A stretch of 10,411 nucleotides of DNA from an uncultured Campylobacter sp. (GTDB lineage: Bacteria > Campylobacterota > Campylobacteria > Campylobacterales > Campylobacteraceae), in the NCBI RefSeq assembly GCF_938045535.1, contig NZ_CALIMQ010000321.1:1-10411 (forward strand), read 5' to 3'. Below are positions 7,006 to 10,411 of this stretch, one piece after another; position 1 is the stretch's first letter, and every line of letters starts with the position of its first letter. The notes beneath the pieces were generated by a model. That model made no database searches. It had not been told where the DNA came from and saw only the letters and a list, made by a program, of their open reading frames with translations. Both the position numbers and the translations under genes were made by a program.

Positions 7006-7090
7006 AAAAAATATCGCGTCGTAGTCGCTTCATCTGCTCTAGCCTCGTAGCCGGCTTTATGAGGTATGCAAGCATTGTAAAACGCGCCAT

Positions 7091-7140
7091 TTGCCGCGCA
7101 TCTTATTAAAATTTTTGCCCGAGCGTTTTGACCGCGGCAA
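7091..7140. repeat. 8-bp inverted repeat with 34-bp spacer
   Basis: TTGCCGCG (7091-7098) and CGCGGCAA (7133-7140) are perfect reverse complements, and pairing does not extend on either side. It lies in the gene-free stretch upstream of the transferase. It could be a protein-binding pair or a long-loop hairpin, but chance is also possible in a stretch of this length. Confidence 0.35.
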
Positions 7141-7455
7141 TATTGCTTCGAAATTTCAATTAGCTAAATTTTTTGAAATTACGTTTTAATAATTTTATCC
7201 CGGAGCTTCTGTCTCATAACCTCACTCATAAATCCGCTTTACATAGAATTTCGCCTCAAAATTCCGCCGTCCAATTCTAACCCCCGCCCGTATCTTTAAA
7301 ATTTAGCCGTAAAATTTGAAATGTAAAGGCGCGCAAGTAAGCAAGCTCAAAGCTTTAAGCGGCTAATATTGCGCCTTGATTTTAAAGCGAAAATGTGTCG
7401 CGCTACGCAGAGTGGGCGTCGTCGCGTCTCTTCGTACAAGGCAGGAAATAATAAA

Positions 7456-9495
7456 ATGAGAGAAAAATTTTATGTAGCGCTAGCAAATATAGGCGGGCTT
7501 ATGGCGCGGACGAAAGCGGGCGAGCTCGTGGCGCGCTTGCTTATGAAAATCGACCGCGGTTTTTTTGCTGCGCTGCGCGAGCGTCCCGTATGGAGGGTGT
7601 TTTGGCTTAGCACGGCGCTATGTCTGCTCGCATGCTGGGCTAAGATACATTATCAGATCAATGGGTATCATTTTTCGCATGTATTTAAAGGCTTTTCTGC
7701 GGTGCTCATCATAAATTTACTTATCTTTCACCTCTGCTATCTGCTTAGCGGGCGATTTTTTAAGCTCGTTTCGTTCGTGTTACTAGCGCTAATTGCGCTA
7801 ATTGCGAGTGTGGCTTTATTTTTGATCGTAAATTTCGACTCAAGCTTCAACGTCGTGGCGATCGACGCGCTTGTGCATACCGATGCAGCAGAGACGCGCG
7901 AGTTTGTTTCGCAGTTTCTTAACCCTGCGACGATTTTGTATCTAGCGGTGCTGCTTGGCTGCATCTTTGTAGCGCTAAGAGCAGAGCGGAGAAAGAGGGA
8001 ACAAACGCATAGCGGTCTAAGATTGCTGTTAGCGGCGATTTATCTCATTTACGGAACGATTTTTTGCGCGGATATCGCCGCTAAAGCTTCCCAGGGCAAG
8101 CAGGGCTATATAACTAAGTTATCGCAATACGTCCCGTTGGAGTTTGCCTTTACGATAAAAGACTATCTGGGCGATAAAAATTTCATCACCGATATGCGCG
8201 AAGTGCAGCTTGGATATGACGAGGCCAAGCGCGCGAACGAAAGCGTTTTAAAAGGCAGCACAAATTCGGATCCGCAAAGCTCTGCTTTGGGCTCCGCGTC
8301 TGAAAATTCTACGCCTGCATCAAACGCCCAGGTGCAAAATTCCGGCGTAAATTTAAATTCTACGCCCACCTCGGGCACTGAGCCGCAAAGCAGGGGCGAG
8401 ACTTTAAATTCCGCGCCGCAAAGCCCCAGCGCGATCTTAAATTCCAAAAACCCTGACGCTGCCATAAACCCCGCCTCTCAAAAGTCTCGTGTCAAAAATA
8501 TCATCCTAATAATCGGTGAGAGCTTGCAACGCGGTCATATGTCGCTCTACGGCTACGGCGTTAAAAATACGCCGCTTTTGGAGGGTCTCGAGGCAAGCGG
8601 CAATCTGATAAAATTTAGCGATACAATCTCGCCTTACGGCACGACTAATCAGGTGCTGATGCGGCTTTTAAATTTCAGCGATTACGAAAGCGAGCGCAAA
8701 AGGGCTTGGTTTCGCAACCTTAGCATTATCGATATGTTTAAGCTAAGTGGCTACCGCACCTTTTGGATTAGCAATCAAGAGGCTTTCGGCGCACATGCGT
8801 TAAGCGCTAAAAGCGCTGCCGATCGCGCGGACGCGGAATCCTTCCTCTCAAAGAGTAATCTTTATGAAACCGTCCGCATCAAGCCTGACGGAGTGCTGCT
8901 TCCACTCATAAATCAGGCAAAAACGGAGCAGAGCGAGCGAAATTTCTACGTGATCCATCTCATCGGTAGCCATATGGATTACAGCCTGCGCTATCCCGAG
9001 GGATTTGGCAAGTTTAGCGTGGCGGACGTAAAGGCAAAACTTACTTCCAAGCAGAAAGATGTCGTCGCATATTACGACAACAGCGTGCTTTACAACGATT
9101 TTGTCATAAATGAAATTTTTAAAATTTTTTCGGGTGATGACAGTCTCATCGTCTATCTTAGCGATCACGGCGAGAATTTATACGAAAACGGACGCCTTGG
9201 GCACGGCATGGAGAGCCGCTTTACTTACGAAATCCCGCTGATTTTCATAGCTTCGCGCGAGTTTTTGAACGATCACGCTAAGCTATGGCAGAGGCTAGCT
9301 GCGGCGAAAGATAAACCTTTTATGAGCGATGATTTGGCACATCTGCTAGCAGATATCATCGGTGTAGCGCCACTTGAGTTTGACGAGCGCAAAAGCCCGA
9401 TACGAGCGGATTTTAATGCTTCACGCAAGCGAATTGCTAACGGAGTCGATTATGACGAGAAATTAAAGAATACAAAGGGTTACGAGTTCGAGTAA
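7456..9495 (+). CDS. membrane phosphoethanolamine transferase-like protein (EptA/EptC/CptA superfamily, sulfatase fold)
   Basis: A predicted inner-membrane enzyme that moves phosphoethanolamine from phosphatidylethanolamine to a surface acceptor such as lipid A or LOS core; the acceptor is not knowable here. The product is 679 residues. Five hydrophobic segments (about 46-62, 78-98, 103-126, 158-175, 188-205) match the EptA layout. A Ser/Asn/Pro-rich linker (266-345) leads to a periplasmic alkaline-phosphatase-fold domain. That domain has IIGES (Glu355, metal), SPYGTTN (Thr396/397, candidate nucleophile), HLIGSH (His501/506), LSDHGE (Asp570/His571, metal) and LGHG (His583). No cysteine occurs after residue 204, unlike EptA/MCR. 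The active-site context resembles CptA/EptC more. ATG 7456 has AGGAA 8 nt upstream. A 9-nt tandem duplication encodes ALIALI (111-116). Other sulfatase-fold transferases are possible but less likely. Confidence 0.82.
   Translation: MREKFYVALANIGGLMARTKAGELVARLLMKIDRGFFAALRERPVWRVFWLSTALCLLACWAKIHYQINGYHFSHVFKGFSAVLIINLLIFHLCYLLSGRFFKLVSFVLLALIALIASVALFLIVNFDSSFNVVAIDALVHTDAAETREFVSQFLNPATILYLAVLLGCIFVALRAERRKREQTHSGLRLLLAAIYLIYGTIFCADIAAKASQGKQGYITKLSQYVPLEFAFTIKDYLGDKNFITDMREVQLGYDEAKRANESVLKGSTNSDPQSSALGSASENSTPASNAQVQNSGVNLNSTPTSGTEPQSRGETLNSAPQSPSAILNSKNPDAAINPASQKSRVKNIILIIGESLQRGHMSLYGYGVKNTPLLEGLEASGNLIKFSDTISPYGTTNQVLMRLLNFSDYESERKRAWFRNLSIIDMFKLSGYRTFWISNQEAFGAHALSAKSAADRADAESFLSKSNLYETVRIKPDGVLLPLINQAKTEQSERNFYVIHLIGSHMDYSLRYPEGFGKFSVADVKAKLTSKQKDVVAYYDNSVLYNDFVINEIFKIFSGDDSLIVYLSDHGENLYENGRLGHGMESRFTYEIPLIFIASREFLNDHAKLWQRLAAAKDKPFMSDDLAHLLADIIGVAPLEFDERKSPIRADFNASRKRIANGVDYDEKLKNTKGYEFE
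8262..8444 (+). repeat. in-frame degenerate repeats in the transferase linker
   Basis: The hexamer AAATTC recurs at 8262, 8304, 8337, 8355, 8406 and 8439. Spacings are 42, 33, 18, 51 and 33 nt, all multiples of three. AAATTCTACGCC is exact at 8304 and 8355, and AAATTCCGCGCC at 8406 keeps the 51-nt period. CCGCAAAGC recurs at 8272, 8383 and 8416. The repeats encode NS-containing units (Asn-Ser at residues 270, 284, 295, 301, 318, 329) in a flexible linker between the membrane and catalytic domains. Because units keep the frame, the linker can lengthen or shorten without inactivating the enzyme. Confidence 0.6.
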
Positions 9496-9667
9496 CAGAT
9501 GAGTTTTGCTTTTATCCCATTACACGCTGTATAAATGAGGGATTAGTATGCTCTGATTTTTGATCGATTCATCAAATTTAGATTAAAATTTACGCCACTC
9601 CAATGGCTACGCTGATAGTAAGGCGCGCAACGCTTATTAAATTTGAGATCAAATTTATGTACTGCGG
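9496..9667. other. 172-bp gap between convergent genes with AT-rich inverted repeats
   Basis: TTTGAT (9559-9564) pairs with ATCAAA (9571-9576) across a 6-nt loop. TAAATTTG (9638-9645) pairs with CAAATTTA (9650-9657) across AGAT. The two share the 10-mer ATCAAATTTA (9571-9580 and 9648-9657). Both are almost free of G:C pairs and have no long T-run, so they would be weak terminators for the converging transcripts at best. No small gene was seen here. Confidence 0.35.
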
Positions 9668-10408
9668 CTAGCTTTCCTTCTTTACCTCATCTATATACGA
9701 ATAGATCGTGACTTTCTGCGTCCTAAGCGCCTTTGCGACGAGCTCTACCGCGCCTTTTACCTCAAAAATCCCTTTTTGCGAGAGGAATTTTACGATACGC
9801 TTTCGATCCTCTTTCTTCATCCTCTCCACATTTAGATCGTGCGTAGCCGATGCGATCAGGTCTTGGACGATGTCAAGGATATTTTGCTGCAAATCGTTAG
9901 AGTTTTGCGTTTCTAAATTTACGTCGTCATTGAAGCTCGCCCCGTCTAATGCCGCGCTATTACAGCTTCCGTCGGTGGTAAAATTTGCGCCCTGCAACTC
10001 CTTGCTATCGAGCTTTGCATTCGGCAGCAGATTTTTTATTGCTTTGTATGCGGCCATGGCGCTCGAAGTATCGATATTTACACATAGCGCGCCTACTACT
10101 TTGCCGTCTGCGCCGCGGATCAGCGAAGTCGAGGAGCGTATGAGCTTGCCGTTTTGCGCGGTGAAGTAGTAGTTTGCGGTGCAGTCGTTTTCAAAATTTT
10201 TGCTTAACAACACGTCCTTTACCAGATGATCGAAGCTTTGACCGATCCTCCTGCCCGTTACGTCGCCGAGGACGAAAACGACGGAGTTTTGCGGCGTGCT
10301 CATATCGTGGATGACTACTTCGCAATCGCCGATCGTATTTTTAATAAGGTGTGCAGTCGGTATAAAGGTCTGTAAAAGTTGATTCAATTCGGGCTCCTGA
10401 AATTTCAT
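9668..10408 (-). CDS. YheO-like PAS/helix-turn-helix transcriptional regulator
   Basis: A predicted DNA-binding regulator with a sensory N-terminal domain. The product is 246 residues. The YheO-type PAS domain spans about 15-118 (CEVVIHDMS at 29-37, NSVVFVLGDVTGRRIGQ at 41-57, SSTSLIRGADGKVVGALCVNID at 92-113). The C-terminal HTH (about 196-243) shows the family pattern KFLSQKGIFEVKGAVELVAKAL and TIYSYIDEV. Between them lies a 45-residue Ser/Asn/Asp-rich linker (131-175), longer than I would expect. ATG 10408 gives a family-like start, but only three upstream bases are visible, so the ribosome-binding site, promoter and any in-frame extension are unseen. A C. jejuni relative (Cj1387c) has been linked to flagella-flagella interactions; carrying that role over is inference. 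It converges on the transferase gene, and no operator linking them was recognised. Confidence 0.88.
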   Translation of the reverse strand: MKFQEPELNQLLQTFIPTAHLIKNTIGDCEVVIHDMSTPQNSVVFVLGDVTGRRIGQSFDHLVKDVLLSKNFENDCTANYYFTAQNGKLIRSSTSLIRGADGKVVGALCVNIDTSSAMAAYKAIKNLLPNAKLDSKELQGANFTTDGSCNSAALDGASFNDDVNLETQNSNDLQQNILDIVQDLIASATHDLNVERMKKEDRKRIVKFLSQKGIFEVKGAVELVAKALRTQKVTIYSYIDEVKKES

Positions 10409-10411
10409 ATA

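Larger units (their letters stand above)
6810..7455. other. 646-bp stretch without a convincing gene
   Basis: No open frame with a credible start and ribosome-binding site was found on either strand. The longest opening is the continuation of the map frame after its TAG, open to 7007. The only other small frames noticed are about 30 codons, for example minus 6846-6941. The stretch holds hairpins at its start and at 6982-7004, an 8-bp inverted repeat (7091-7098/7133-7140), and 12 RAATTY hexamers counted by eye. A possible -10-like TAATAT at 7364-7369, 87 nt before the next gene, lacks a clear -35. The region likely holds the end of the spc transcript and the promoter of the downstream transferase. 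It might also be a decayed gene beyond recognition. Confidence 0.6.

Noticed and set aside
7369..7455. Upstream TTG start adding 29 residues to the transferase
   Set aside because: The added segment is Arg/Lys-rich and unlike the family's N-terminus, and no Shine-Dalgarno sequence precedes TTG 7369. ATG 7456 has AGGAA at a good distance.
6810..7455. A tRNA, small RNA or infA remnant after map
   Set aside because: I saw no cloverleaf with a T-loop GTTCGA-type element and no stretch resembling IF-1 on either strand. A profile search would be needed to exclude a small RNA.
8262..8444. Linker repeats as a CRISPR array or insertion remnant
   Set aside because: Units are short, degenerate, unevenly spaced and in frame inside a coding region; there are no constant-length spacers or target-site duplications.
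9708..10169. 153-codon open frame on the plus strand opposite the regulator
   Set aside because: The minus-strand product has clear PAS and HTH features, while the plus-strand translation is Ser/Phe-rich with no recognisable motif. It is an antisense shadow.

Overview
The window looks like chromosomal DNA from a Campylobacter of fairly high G+C for the genus, mid-40s percent by eye. The C. gracilis/rectus/showae/concisus side of the genus fits better than C. jejuni. The reasons are ribosomal proteins that read like close relatives of the Campylobacter ones, a four-cysteine (zinc-type) S14, no rpmD between rpsE and rplO, frequent AAATTT-type hexamers, and a YheO-type PAS/HTH regulator. The species is an inference. 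No mobile element, tRNA, rRNA or CRISPR array was seen.

Positions 1-6809 are one densely packed plus-strand block, the end of the S10 cluster plus the spc cluster: rpsC (3' part)-rplP-rpmC-rpsQ-rplN-rplX-rplE-rpsN-rpsH-rplF-rplR-rpsE-rplO-secY-map. Junctions are short: a 14-bp overlap (rplP/rpmC), three TAATG stop/start overlaps (rpsQ/rplN, rplN/rplX, rplO/secY), and otherwise 0-11 bp. The one exception is a 77-bp spacer with a stem-loop between rpsH and rplF. These genes supply 13 ribosomal proteins, the SecY translocon channel and the methionine aminopeptidase that trims new proteins, so they serve ribosome assembly, export and N-terminal maturation together.

Positions 6810-7455 hold no convincing gene. 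This 646-bp stretch carries candidate hairpins, one or two of which may terminate the spc transcript, and is unusually rich in RAATTY hexamers. infA, rpmJ and rpsM do not follow map here.

Positions 7456-9495 encode a five-helix inner-membrane protein with a periplasmic sulfatase-fold domain. It is a phosphoethanolamine transferase-like enzyme of the EptA/EptC/CptA superfamily, with a repetitive Ser/Asn-rich linker and a cysteine-free catalytic domain. It probably decorates lipid A, lipooligosaccharide core or another surface acceptor.

After a 172-bp convergent gap, 9668-10408 on the minus strand encodes a YheO-like regulator (N-terminal PAS, C-terminal HTH). Its upstream region lies outside the window.

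I found no clear new multi-gene system. The points most worth checking are the isolated stem-loop inside the spc block, the RAATTY enrichment, and the unusual layout of the transferase.
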